A stretch of DNA of 64,000 bases, taken from assembly GCA_021030905.1 (NCBI GenBank), contig JAGFMI010000003.1, forward strand, positions 1,488,001 through 1,552,000. The letters are read 5' to 3'. The notes under the pieces were generated by a model. It did no database searches, had not been told where the DNA came from, and saw only the letters and a program-made list of their open reading frames with translations. This stretch comes from Pyrenula massariospora. Its lineage: Eukaryota > Ascomycota > Eurotiomycetes > Pyrenulales > Pyrenulaceae. A program made the position numbers and the translations under genes. Of the stretch, positions 22,337 to 32,803 are shown piece after piece (the stretch's first letter is position 1; every line of letters starts with the position of its first letter).

Positions 22337-23613
22337 ATGTCCCCACAAGCTACACCGGCATCTCCACCGTCATTTTGGGCATCTGAAGCTTCTGTGTCAA
22401 ACTTTCCTGGCTCTCCCTCCTCGCCCAGCTCTACTCGAGAGACGATATATGTGCGGAGCCACTATTTCGAGAGAGACTCAAACCTAGCTCAGAGCCTGCA
22501 GCGAAGAAATGGTCTGCTCCTTTCTCCTCCCGTAACACCTGCAAAATCTCGGATGATCAAACACGATGACGCCGAAGATCCGACTTCTGACTCTACATTA
22601 TCTGATCCTCCGAGTGACCTTGAATGTCCATTTCCCGACGACGATCCCCTGATCGCTAGTGAACTGAGAATCAAACCCGACCCAAAAGTAAAGAGACGAT
22701 TTGTCACAACATCTCCCTACTTTTCTAAAAAGCCGAAAGAACAGATATCATGTCTTCCCTTCCCACCAACAACCGCAGAGACGTTTGGTCTCATGCAAGA
22801 AAAGCTTGCGAACGACCCTTTTCAGATGCTTGTTGCTACGATCTTCTTAAATAGGACCAGAGGCGAGCAGGCTATGCCAGTATACTTTGAACTTATGGAG
22901 CAATACTCTACGGTGTCTGACCTTGCAGAGGCACGGTTGGAGGATGTTGTAAGAATTATTCACAAGCTGGGATTTCAAAATCAAAGAGCTAGGAAATGCA
23001 TTGCGCTTGCTAAGGCTTGGTTACTGCGTGCCCCTGTGAAAGGGAAACGCTACCGCAAGTTAGACTATCCTCGAAAAGGTGACGGTCGCGATGTCCGCGC
23101 AGATGAAGCCGTGGACGATGACGATGCTCGAATTGCCTGGGAGGTTGCAGGCTTGCCAGGAATTGGAGCCTACTCCATCGACTCTTGGAGAATATTTTGT
23201 CGCGATAAATTACGTGGATTGGCAACTTCTTGGAATGGAGAGGGCTCAAATTCGGCTGAATTTGAGCCGGAGTGGACTCGTGTCATTCCTACGGACAAGG
23301 TATGAATATCATCTCACGAGCCAAGAATCGTGCTGACGGTATTGGGCAGGAGCTTCGAGCATATTTGGCGTGGATGTGGTTGAAGCGCGGTTGCATCTGG
23401 AATAAGGAAACAGGAGAACGTTCGAAAGCAGATCCAAAACTTCTCGATAGAGCTCAAAAGGGTGGAATAGTTCGAGAAGACAACAGTGATTGGATATTGG
23501 TATCTCCAGTGAAGGAGAGCGTTGTAGGTCCAGCGGTCAATGTCACAAAGCCGGCAGGGCAATTTATGCCAGCACCAGGTGTTTCACATGAACTGCCTCT
23601 AGATCCTGTCTGA
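22337..23613 (+). CDS. HhH-GPD DNA glycosylase, MBD4-like
   Basis: CDS join(22337..23299, 23350..23613), 408 aa; 50-nt intron. Base-excision repair enzyme of the MBD4/Thp-like thymine or uracil glycosylase type, expected in the nucleus, acting on G:T or G:U mispairs such as those from 5-methylcytosine deamination. Seen: a disordered, acidic and Ser/Pro-rich N-terminal 130 residues with no methyl-CpG-binding domain; then the glycosylase domain with LANDPFQMLVATIFLNRTRGEQAMPV; IIHKLGFQNQRARKCIALAKAWL; the helix-hairpin-helix LPGIGAYSIDSWRIFCR, with Asp282 at the catalytic position; and LRAYLAWMWLKR after the intron, which matches the MBD4 C-terminal helix. Exact substrate is not readable. The frame has an earlier non-ATG extension; 22337 is the first ATG. 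Its neighbour downstream on the same strand is a large disordered protein. Confidence 0.88.
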
Positions 23614-24176
23614 GAGAGAAGCATCGAGAGATATCGCCAGATCTGTAGCCAGGATCTATAGCTTGAATAAAGGGACTTTTGAAGAACACATGATCCATAG
23701 CACGCAGCACAGATCACTGCGCGGCAACTTTCTCGCAAAATGAGTTACGCGACTAACTAGGGCGGCCCCAGCCACAATCCAAGCCGTGCCTAAGGGACAA
23801 GCATTGTTGTGGAGAAGCAAGCACATTCTATCTAGTTGCAGCACACCCAAATGACCGACTTGTTCGACGAAATATTTGACTTACTGAGCAGATCAGCTTT
23901 GCCGTTCAGAATTGTTGCTGTACGACATCTATTCCCAACCAACGGTCGTGCCGTCGAGATTGTGACAGCGCCTAACCCGCGATACTACTACGCCGCATCA
24001 CCTGGTAGTCTGTTGCTGCCCGACTCAGTTTCATCCTTTCCTGCAAGCAATGAGCATGTTGGTCTGCGTTTGTCATTGGTGAGCGCGCAGAGCGCTCTAA
24101 CGGTCTATGCCTAAGCTGCTCCTCTTCCACCCACACTTTCGTGCAACAGCACGAGCTATTCTTTACGATACCTAAA
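23614..24176. other. Intergenic, promoter of the large disordered protein
   Basis: Same-strand spacer of 563 bp. A 92-codon plus frame (23836-24114) has no recognised domain and ends before the downstream start; taken as chance or leader sequence. Confidence 0.4.
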
Positions 24177-26717
24177 ATGCCGTCAAAAGTACGAGACAGT
24201 GACCATGGCCGGGCCAGGGAGACATCAAAGGAGGATTCTACAAAGTCCGGAAGGAAAAGTAGCAAATCATCGCATCGGAAAATATCCACTAAAGATCGAG
24301 AGAAGCATTCAGACAGATCCTCGACATCGACCCCTTCCTCTGACCCGAAAAGGCGATCTTCAATGCCTGGTAGCCTTGAGATCAAAGAAAATACCCGGCC
24401 TTCCTCATCCTTAGACTCCAAAACAAGCCTGCCATACCCTACTTTCTCCAAAGCTCATAGTAAAGAGGCAGTCGGTACTCGAGACCAAATTCGGCCAAAG
24501 CTCAACATCTTCACACCCGATCCTACAGACCTCAATGAATCAAGAACGAAAGCCGACTCCCCGCGCATACCAACAACGGCTAACGCTCCTCCTAGCCCCC
24601 CGCTTACGTCTGTTGACGACAAGGTGACGCCCAAGACAGCAAGCCGCATAAGGACCCGACCGGATGTGGAAACTATCCTGGAGGAGAAAGATAGCTCCGT
24701 CAGCGAGAGGTTCAAGGCTAAGCTACGGCCAAAGATAACAAGATCTGCTGGAGATCTGAAAAGCAGATCTGATATTGGACGCTCTCCATCTCCTGAGAAG
24801 CCGCGGTCTAAGCCAATCACTCCTTTGAAAGTCCGTATCAATGCTGAACCCAAAAGCCATAGATCAACTAGCCAGCCACTGAGACCATCCAGCCCTACTG
24901 GATCCAACATCACGACGACGGAAACAGTCACAGTAGCAAGTTCAGACGCCACGTCCATTGCATCAAATCAGCCGCTGAAGCAGCCACCTCTGTCTCAAGA
25001 GACTACGTCGCGAAATGGTAGTGCTGAGCATACATTCACTGAGCACAAAGCTTCTGATAGGCCGAAGACACCCATCGAAGTGTTTGTAGACCATGGTTCT
25101 GGATCGAGCGTGCTGCAAGGCGGCCCTCCGCCGCCACCTCCGCCGCCCAGTATGCCCACTAGCATACCCAGAGTCGATTATCTGCTGCAAAATGGCGGCT
25201 TGGTACTGCCTGTACCAAAAAATCTGCTCCACGCGGGAAAACCTATGGTTATTCAACAATCATCCAATCCTTCGCAACCACCTCCAGCCATTGCAACCCT
25301 CTTCGAACCCTACAACAAGCTTTTAGACGACTATAACCACATTATTGAGAAGAGTGGCTCTATAGCAGTAGCAACCGGCTACCGATCTGTTGCGAGAAGG
25401 TTACTTGACCGGCTGGAAGCAGTTTTTGCAAGAGACATATCCTCCGAAGCTTGCCGATGCTGTCTATGTGGACCTTCGAACGATCTGGAAGATGTCCGAG
25501 GCGTTAGCTGGGGTGAAATTCTGGAGCTTGTCTCAGGTCGCCGCGACTTGCCGCCGTGGCCACCTTTCAGTTTTGTTTCGTCACCTGTGGGATTGGGTAT
25601 CTCGTTGGAGAGTCATGTTCCCATGCAAAAGCTTGACATTGACGTACCTGAAGAATGGCGAGAGCACTATCTCAAGCAGAGCAAGCGGACTAAGCAAACA
25701 GTCGACAAGTGGCTTGCTCGCCAGGTTGACGGCCCGACTAGTCCACCAGCTGAAGTTGATGATGACACGTTGACCTTCGCTATCCTCACTCACCTTGGTC
25801 CGGAAGAACGACCAATCTTTTCGAACCTGCTTGGGATTGTCCAGGCTCCTGTGGACCCGCCCAAAAGGGCACCAAGCCCGCATCGCGGCCCGACCCCGCA
25901 ACCATCGCCAGCTCCGACTCGACCAAGGTCAGAGCCGATAGTCATGGCTGGTAGAGCGATACAAAGGCTTTACCGTCTCCCTTCCACTCCTCGAGACTCA
26001 GAATCGGCTATTTACCTGTTAACTAACCCAGACCTCCACAATACACTCGCCACGCTTGCAGAGATCACAGATGACGAATGGGATATCCTCACTTCTGGGA
26101 GGTTTGATGGATTTCTCCGCAGTGGAGCAGAAGATGTACCTTCAGCGCCGAATCACCAATCTCCATTTCGACCAGGCAGTGCTCGTCAGCCAACGCCCAT
26201 AGGCCTTGGCGGTCGTTCAAGCGTTCCTCCTCGGCCCGCCACCACAAACCCGGGGTCTGCCCAATACGGTGCTCCTATCGCTTTTGATGAAGAGACAGAA
26301 ATCGCTACGCTTGCCGAAGTCGAGCGAGAAATATACCAAGGTATGGAGGCTCTCGAAGACGCATTTGAAGCACTCCACTTCAAAGCCGAAACAGTGCGGC
26401 GTGCCCTTCGCGAGCGTAACGTTGGCCTTACTGTTGCAGCGCAACGGCGACGTGGGGGCTCCGGTGGGGTCGAGGTCCGCATGGGCACACCAGCGAGCGG
26501 CGTTGGCGGTGAGCGATGGGAAGGCGAGACCGACGACGGGCTAACGGATTGGGATGGTATTAGCGAGCTGGCCCCGGACGACAGTGCTAGCAATGTATCG
26601 TCCTCGAGGAGGAGGCGGCCAAAGAGGAGAAATGAGAGAAGGACACCGGCGCTGGTGGAGGAAGAAGACGAAGATGCGACGAGCGAGGGGACGGCGAGTC
26701 CGAGGAAGAAAAGGTGA
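24177..26717 (+). CDS. Large, mostly disordered fungal protein of unknown function
   Basis: Single-exon CDS, 846 aa from the ATG at 24177. I do not recognise the family. Residues 1-300 are Ser/Lys/Arg/Pro-rich and low in order, with many SP sites. A polyproline run (nine Pro) lies near residue 320. A more ordered middle (about 360-560) has ATLFEPYNKLLDDYNHIIEK, a RSVARRLLDRLEAVFARD helix, and a clustered cysteine patch ACRCCLCG that could bind metal, followed by WGEILELVSGRRDLPPWPPF and LTFAILTHLGPEERPIFSNLLG. A predicted coiled coil (about 715-765, starting near ATLAEVEREI and rich in Glu/Ala/Leu) precedes a basic, acidic-block tail ending in RKKR. The patches of order in a long low-complexity chain suggest a nuclear or cytoskeletal scaffold. 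It is co-oriented with the MBD4-like glycosylase 563 bp upstream. The antisense frames across it are shadows. Confidence 0.8.
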   Translation: MPSKVRDSDHGRARETSKEDSTKSGRKSSKSSHRKISTKDREKHSDRSSTSTPSSDPKRRSSMPGSLEIKENTRPSSSLDSKTSLPYPTFSKAHSKEAVGTRDQIRPKLNIFTPDPTDLNESRTKADSPRIPTTANAPPSPPLTSVDDKVTPKTASRIRTRPDVETILEEKDSSVSERFKAKLRPKITRSAGDLKSRSDIGRSPSPEKPRSKPITPLKVRINAEPKSHRSTSQPLRPSSPTGSNITTTETVTVASSDATSIASNQPLKQPPLSQETTSRNGSAEHTFTEHKASDRPKTPIEVFVDHGSGSSVLQGGPPPPPPPPSMPTSIPRVDYLLQNGGLVLPVPKNLLHAGKPMVIQQSSNPSQPPPAIATLFEPYNKLLDDYNHIIEKSGSIAVATGYRSVARRLLDRLEAVFARDISSEACRCCLCGPSNDLEDVRGVSWGEILELVSGRRDLPPWPPFSFVSSPVGLGISLESHVPMQKLDIDVPEEWREHYLKQSKRTKQTVDKWLARQVDGPTSPPAEVDDDTLTFAILTHLGPEERPIFSNLLGIVQAPVDPPKRAPSPHRGPTPQPSPAPTRPRSEPIVMAGRAIQRLYRLPSTPRDSESAIYLLTNPDLHNTLATLAEITDDEWDILTSGRFDGFLRSGAEDVPSAPNHQSPFRPGSARQPTPIGLGGRSSVPPRPATTNPGSAQYGAPIAFDEETEIATLAEVEREIYQGMEALEDAFEALHFKAETVRRALRERNVGLTVAAQRRRGGSGGVEVRMGTPASGVGGERWEGETDDGLTDWDGISELAPDDSASNVSSSRRRRPKRRNERRTPALVEEEDEDATSEGTASPRKKR

Positions 26718-28047
26718 AAATAGTAGGGCTAGTGGTGCTAATGATGGGATTGTGGGCTCAGCGTCTATATTGGGAAGCTATGACGATTGAGGATACTGAT
26801 TAGTGCATTTCTAGCGTTTTTTGCAAGCGAGATTTGGTTTGGGCGATCGCTATAGCAAAGGCGCGTCAACTACGGATTGTACGACATGTGTGTGAGAGTT
26901 TTCCTGTACAATAAAACTTTTCAGGTCGACACAGTCGAGCGGCAGTCTTCCATGTGCCTTTTGAGTATCTTGACTACTTAACTCATGGCCAGCAATCACT
27001 TATTAAATTTAATGCTAGCGGTGTCTAGTAGTATCCCGTCATACGTCCTTAAAGAATCGTGACTCCCAGTTTAGAAGGATGTCTGGTTCTCGTCATCTGC
27101 AGTAGCAGTGGCAACTCGTCCCTTTCACTGCGTGTAGAGCCAAGTGAGTTTGTGTTGAGGTACTTACCCCATACCTCATTGCCTCTGCGATTCTATGTCC
27201 ATGCGAAATCCGAAGCCCTTATCGACTAAGCGATGCCCTGTGTCATATATCGCACATCGCTTTTCCTGCACAATCACGGCAAAGTGTCTGCCCTGTTCGC
27301 TTATCTTGAATTCCTAAAACAAAAATAGACCTACTTGATCTCGGGAGGTAAAGCTGAACACTGTGGATGATGTTGCAGAGGAGTCCGGGCTAGACGGCTC
27401 AGAGCTGTTCTCCTACTAACGAGCACGATTTAGCGACCAGTATTAAAAGAAATCGTTAGACCTTCCTAAGCTAGGTGTGAGTGACAGCTACATCGCTATC
27501 ATGGTAGGACCGAAGGAGACTTTGTTATCTAACAAAGCCATACAATTTTATCAAAAACCCCACTTCAAAGAATGAGCGTGGAACTTGAGCAAAGCCAGGC
27601 AAACACCAGGGTTCCAGGGGAAATCGCTTCCTCAGAAACCAACACCTTACACTATTCCAACGACCAGTCCAAAGCCAGTGGTCTTTGAGAAAATTGCGGC
27701 TGATAGACTCGAGACGCGGGATGTGAATATTTAGAAGTGAAGCGTGGTGGGGAGGAAGGGCAGTGAGTAAGAATGGATAGATATGCAGGCTGCGTCCTGA
27801 TGAAGAGACAGATACACAGTGAGAGAATTTTCCAGCAGAGGAGTTCATCAAGTCTGGGCCAGGGGACTGATGGGGCCAGAGCAGCAGGGACGACAATGAG
27901 GGAGAGCATCGGACGGGAAGAGAGGCGACATTTGCAGAAAAGTATCCCATAGATGGGCGAGATCAGATTGAGAAGTGTAATAGCCTCAAATTGCCCATGT
28001 GATATTGTACAAACAAAGCGTCTAGAAATCAGGAATCGAAACACCAT
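26718..28047. other. Intergenic, no gene seen
   Basis: Convergent spacer of 1.3 kb holding the 3' ends of the 846-aa gene and the MFS transporter. Minus frames at 27525-28047 lie just downstream of the transporter stop and show no domain. Confidence 0.4.
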
Positions 28048-29993
28048 CTACAAATTAAGCCGAAACCTTTTGCTCATCCTGATCCGCTCCCCGTACTTGT
28101 AAAACACCCAGCTCATCGGCGCGAACGCTAGGGCCACGAAAGCCAATAGACTATTGCCCCATCCAAGACCTAGAGCCTTGTACATCTGCGGGCCCGCCAG
28201 AGGGAGTAATGCACCCATCAGGCTTCGCAGAACCGTACTCGCGGCCATGGCGCTCGCGGCGTAAAGGGTGAAGGCGTCCACAAAATAAGTATTGATGGGC
28301 ATGAAGGTGCCGAGGAGGCCGAGGCCGACGAATAACGTGCCGAAGATAGGGACAATCCAATGGGTGTGAGCCTTAGCCGACCAGCCATACCAGAACAACC
28401 CCGCAGGGATGAGGATACAAGAGGGCAAAAGAGGCGGAAGGCGGTATTCCGGTTTCATCTCGCCGCGGGCGGAGAGACGTTTAAGAATAAGGTCAGAGGC
28501 AAAGCCTGGCATGGGGGTTAGCATCTCCAAGGCCACAATTAGAGGGTACTGGACGAAAAAGAGGAGAGGTTTACCAAAGGCTATAAGACCCAGAAGGGAG
28601 CCGACACCGATCCCAAGGTATGTGAGCCCAACAGTGCCGCTGGAGAAATGGTATTGTTTTTCGAAGACCTCGGTGATGGTGGTGAATAGCAGATAAAGGT
28701 AGCCATAGCTGCGAGGCAAATTAGCAATCTTCTATATCCACATGGCTCGAGGTGCTGTTTGCACTTACGTAAGTGCCATGTAAAGGGATAGACCAAAAAC
28801 AATGGGAGATAGAAAAAGCATCTTTGTAGGACGGACGATGGCTAGTAGAAAAGTATCTCGGGGAGACTTTTCGGAAGCAAGAGCAGAACGTAGTTTAGAA
28901 TTGTTGGTTTGCTTCCGCAGCCGTTTTGCCTTGCGTTCCAGAAGAGTCGGCGGATAAGTCTCTCTAAGAACGAGAAACCCAGCAATGGCGATTGCACCGG
29001 CCTAACAAAAACTTAGTTGCTTTCTCTGCAATCGAGGGTCCAAAGGCAGGTTTACAGCCATTGCAATGACCCAGAAGATCCATCTCCAACCCTTCGCCTG
29101 GGATAAATAACCACCAGCAACTGGACCAATCACCGGGCCTAGAAGTGGACCAAGAGCCCAGATGGCCATTGCACCTCCTCGTCTTTCTTGAGCAATCATG
29201 TCTGCGAGGGATCCACCACCGATTGTCAGGGGAGTGCTTCCAGAGACCCCAGCGAAGAAACGGAATACGCAGAGCTGAGTAATAGTTTTTGCTTCGGCGC
29301 ACGCTACAGTCCACACTACAAAGAGTATGTTGTTAATATGGTAAAGAGGGAGGCGGCCGTATAATTCCGATAACGGGGCTATCACCATTGGACCAAAAGC
29401 GTAGCCCAGAACATAGATAGAGACAACAAAAGAAGCCAGTGTTGTAGAGGGGCTCTGATGTAGTTCTGGCATGACTTGAGGGATCGCTGGGGCGAACATT
29501 GATGATGCTAACGGTCTGCAATCGTCAGCTTCTGGACGATTTTAGGGAAAGCGGGAACACACGTGAGAAAGGTGATTGCAGAAATGACAGCAACATTGCT
29601 CCATTTAGCTTTGAAAGACCAATTCATGGCCTTCGCCGGATCATGCGGGCTCTCCCAATCAACGACGTTCGGGTCTCGAGGCAGAATTTCTCCATTTCTG
29701 TCCTTGGTGACAGGCTCGACGTCAATTGTTTGGTTTGCTGTAGCATCAACGAAGCCTTTCTCGGGGTCCGTACTGATGTGCTTCTCAAGTGCGGGTAACG
29801 GCTCTACACGTCCGTCGTCGGATTTCTCAGATCTCGAGTCCCGGCCAGGTATCTTCTCTTCATGAAAGGACGTCTCTGACGCTGACTCTCTACCCAACGA
29901 TTTCGAATCCGCAATGATATTCTGAACACTATCTCTATCATCATTTGCAACCATGGATCTCCTGTCGGAATGCTTTTTTTCACTTCCGACCAT
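28048..29993 (-). CDS. MFS transporter, DHA1 drug/polyamine-type
   Basis: CDS complement(join(28048..28708, 28769..29001, 29056..29515, 29563..29993)), 594 aa. A 12-segment proton antiporter of the plasma membrane. Seen: a hydrophilic N-terminus of about 120 residues rich in Ser/Glu/Asp; VVDWESPHDPAKAMNWS before the first membrane segment, a signature of the fungal DHA1 polyamine/multidrug group; TFLTPLASSMFAPAIPQV; GYAFGPMVIAPLSELYGRLP, the loop 2-3 motif A; FFAGVSGSTPLTIGGGSLADM, motif C-like; and GPLLGPVIGPVAGGYL. Then LVLRETYPPTLLERKAKRLR and the C-terminal half with GTFMPINTYFVDAFTLYAASAMAA. Introns are 47, 54 and 60 nt, all GT-AG, with exact phase closure. Substrate is not predictable. 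No biosynthetic cluster flanks it, so it reads as a housekeeping or drug-efflux carrier. Confidence 0.93.
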
Positions 29994-31183
29994 CGCACAT
30001 GAGTGCTTGAAGATAGATAATTAGCAAATATTGTGGAAGGTTCAATGCGGCCTAGGGTTGGACACAACCTGCCAGGTTGAATGGCAATGTGAAACATACT
30101 GGGCTAGTACTTTGCGACACTGTTCTTAATTAAGTGTTGAAATCCAATGTTCAAAAGCACCTGTGCATAAGGGTTTGTAGCTTTGTCCAAATTCGGGCGT
30201 AGACAATCTGCAAATTCGAACGCAAAACGAGCTGTGCCCGCTATGAGGCAAGTTTCTGGTTGTTTATAGCGCCAAAACAAAACTAGAAAAGAGGTGGCAG
30301 GTTGTTTGAGAACAAGGAATGACAACCCACGCTAGTGTTGTCGTTGCAGAGAGTAGGATGAAGCAAAGTGAAATGACATTTGGCTGAGATCGTTAGGTGA
30401 GATACCAAACCTACCCCAATTCTATAACAGCCATCTCGAAAACAAAGGGTGCATCGAGACAGTCGCTCGGCCTCTGCAACGAGCGAGACGAGACCGTCGC
30501 TCGGCCTCTAGAACGAGCGAGAAAGTCGGTTGGCCTCTAACTACAACGGCTGAGTTCGGCCGAATGGTGCAAACGTGCCGATCCTTGTCATTTGGGTGGC
30601 CTGGCATTCACTGCGAGCGCTCGACTATCAAGGAGATAGCACTTTGGATTGTGAAAGCGAAAAATACAGTTACACAGGGGGAAATAGGAGTTTAAATATC
30701 ATGATTGTCGTGCGTTCTTTGTACGGAAACCCGATTGGCTCGCTGTCGGGGTCAAGAAGTTTAAACCCTTCTTGACGGGCTCCGAGGGTACCGGGACCCT
30801 GTGAGTCGAAATCACGACCAGATTTCTCCACCAGGGGCATATCAGCAGTAGGCGACCTTCCCTTTCTTTGTTGAATGCTTCCTGGTCTTGCAGGCATGCT
30901 TTCACGTAACACCTGCCTCGCCCCTGTGCCTGTGCCTAGCATCTTTCCGGAATTGATATTACAAAAGTCCCATTCTTGACGTACATGGAAATCTGATCTC
31001 ACTTTTGATTTTAGGACTTTGACTGCACTTAGATCAGAGACCACAGACTCAAATAGACACCGTCTCATCGGATGCTTCATGCATCCTCAAGAAGAGTCCC
31101 AACCTACCGTGCCTTTTTTTAAAGTCACTGACGAAGTACGCAAACAGCGTGGGAAGCTAGCTTTCCTTGAGAGAGAGCCCGGT
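29994..31183. other. Intergenic with hairpin repeats
   Basis: Spacer of 1.2 kb between two minus-strand genes; the part next to 29993 is the transporter promoter. It contains the hairpin-forming direct repeats listed separately. The 136-codon minus frame (30670-31080) has no recognised domain. Confidence 0.4.
30455..30540. repeat. Tandem copies of a hairpin-forming unit
   Basis: GTCGCTCGGCCTCT occurs at 30462-30475 and 30496-30509, with a diverged copy (GTCGGTTGGCCTCT) at 30525-30538. In the first two copies TCGCTCG pairs with a downstream CGAGCGA, leaving a 10-nt loop: stems 30463-30469 with 30480-30486, and 30497-30503 with 30514-30520. The role is unknown; a structured RNA, protein-binding palindromes or simple duplication are all possible. 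Confidence 0.7.
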
Positions 31184-32273
31184 TCATGTAGAGGTAGACG
31201 CGAGCATGTCCTGGCTCACCTCAATCCTCACGACCTCCACTCCGCCGTCAGCATTGACCTCGAGTGAATGATTTTTTGGTACCAAATTCCAGTCTTCCCG
31301 CCTATAGGTGCTCGGCTCCGAGGCTACAATGACGTGGCTTCCATGATCCTCGGGCTTTTTGTATGCCATTTTGTTTTCGGAGCCGTCTGGCTCGTCAGGG
31401 TATTTGCGATTGAGCGTGACGCCTAGACAAGTTAAATCAAGATGTCAGAGGCAATAAAGGCAGCTTACCTGCCTGGTTCGACCAGTACAGAGAAGGAGGC
31501 TGTTCGGTACCGTGATTTCTGAAACGATACGCCACGAGTTGCTTTCCATCAGTCACGGCCACATTAAGACTGTTTGCGTGCATTCTGTTGCTCCCTAGTT
31601 TTTTCCGCTGGAGTGAAACCACACTGCCGATGGCTTGCTTCAGAGCTTCGCTCATTGTCTTGACATTGTATGCTTCCTCCCAAGCCGCTGCTCCTCTTTT
31701 CTCATGTGCACCACTGCTTACCAGATATGTCATGTACAGCGCCGCCAGATGTTCTGAATCGGTAGAGCCACTGATGTTGGCGTAAGCGTCATCTTCGATC
31801 AGGTCGACCATGTCTCGCTTGATATCCAGGAAATCTGCAATGACGCCGTTGTGCATTATGGTGTGTCTTCCAAAGACGAAGGGATGGTTGTTTACGGGAG
31901 TGATTGAGGTTGCTGTGGCTGCCCGAATGTGGGCGAAGCAAGCGGTGGTGGAAGTGTTGGCACAGATACTGTGGAAGTTGCCATCGTTGGTCGGGGGCTG
32001 GCTGTTCTTGTAGAGAGCAGGTCGCGTTCCGCTGCATTCATTGAAATCAGTTCGGGCCGACGAGTACCAAGCCAGGCCGAAACCATCCACGTTGAAGAGA
32101 CGGTTCCGCACTGAGATCTCATGCTCGGTAGTGAGACTGTCGGGGTCATGGGACATCAGCTTTGGGAGATAGTGGTCGTGGACCTGCTTTGACAGGGAGT
32201 GTGCAGGTCTGATGAGGACATCTTCGAGCAGACATTCTTCGGAAGGGCTGACATAGGCGAACCATCGACACAT
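31184..32273 (-). CDS. DUG3: Dug3-like glutamine amidotransferase class II (glutathione degradation)
   Basis: CDS complement(join(31184..31422, 31469..32273)), 347 aa; 46-nt intron. In yeast, Dug3 with Dug2 forms the cytosolic complex that cleaves the gamma-glutamyl bond of glutathione, a GGT-independent route. Seen: Met-Cys-Arg-Trp at the start, so Cys2 becomes the N-terminal nucleophile of this Ntn-hydrolase after Met removal; LLEDVLIRPAHSLSKQ; NVDGFGLAWYS; TACFAHIRAATATSITPVNNHPF; HTIMHNGVIADF; and STDSEHLAALYM, all class II amidotransferase marks. The second exon carries VIVASEPSTYRREDWNLVPKNH. The ATG at 32273 was chosen because a Cys must follow it directly; longer in-frame starts upstream would bury the nucleophile. 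It is divergent with a gamma-glutamyltranspeptidase gene. No Dug2-like gene is in the window. Confidence 0.94.
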
Positions 32274-32803
32274 ATCGATCACGAATCGCAAGAAATTGAG
32301 GGAAAAGCTGACTGAGAGCTGCCAAGAACCCGAATGTGGGGAAGGGAGAGCAACAGACTTCCTGTTTGGGTAAAGAGCTCTTTTGTGCGCCGATCTCATG
32401 CTCCCAGTTCCACATCCAGATCGAGAGGCTCGCCATGGTCACGATACTGTTGACGATCAATATGCCCAAGAGACGTCCCTACACCAACTATCGCTTGGTC
32501 ACTTGGCATAATAGCTTTATCTATACTAAGAATGCCACCGTACCTGAGGCGAAAAGCTTATCATTCAAGCTTATCGTGACCTACGTACGAGTCCTGTCGA
32601 TCGCGACTTAATTACCATCCTTCTCCCCCGCTTCTCCTCTTTCTTACCCTTTCCAAAGGATCTGTTCATAGTGGTAATCCGCGCTGCCACGGCTAGCCTT
32701 CCCCGTTCCCAGGTCCAGCCTGGCTGCACCATGACGTTCTGTGCTACTGGCAGCTGAGTACCTGGAGCCGAGAAACGGCTCCGCAGAAAATTACTCTACA
32801 ACC
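32274..32803. promoter_or_regulatory. Shared divergent region between DUG3-like and GGT genes
   Basis: This 530-bp interval separates the two start codons (32273 minus, 32804 plus). It must contain both promoters and leaders. I recognise no specific regulator site with confidence. Co-regulation, for example by sulfur or glutathione status, is inference from gene function. Confidence 0.6.

Noticed and set aside
23836-24114. 92-codon plus frame before the disordered protein
   Set aside because: No domain or splice context; in another frame from the downstream gene.
24455-24958. Long antisense frame (167 codons) over the disordered protein gene
   Set aside because: It mirrors the Ser/Pro/Thr-rich coding bias of the real plus-strand gene and has no domain.
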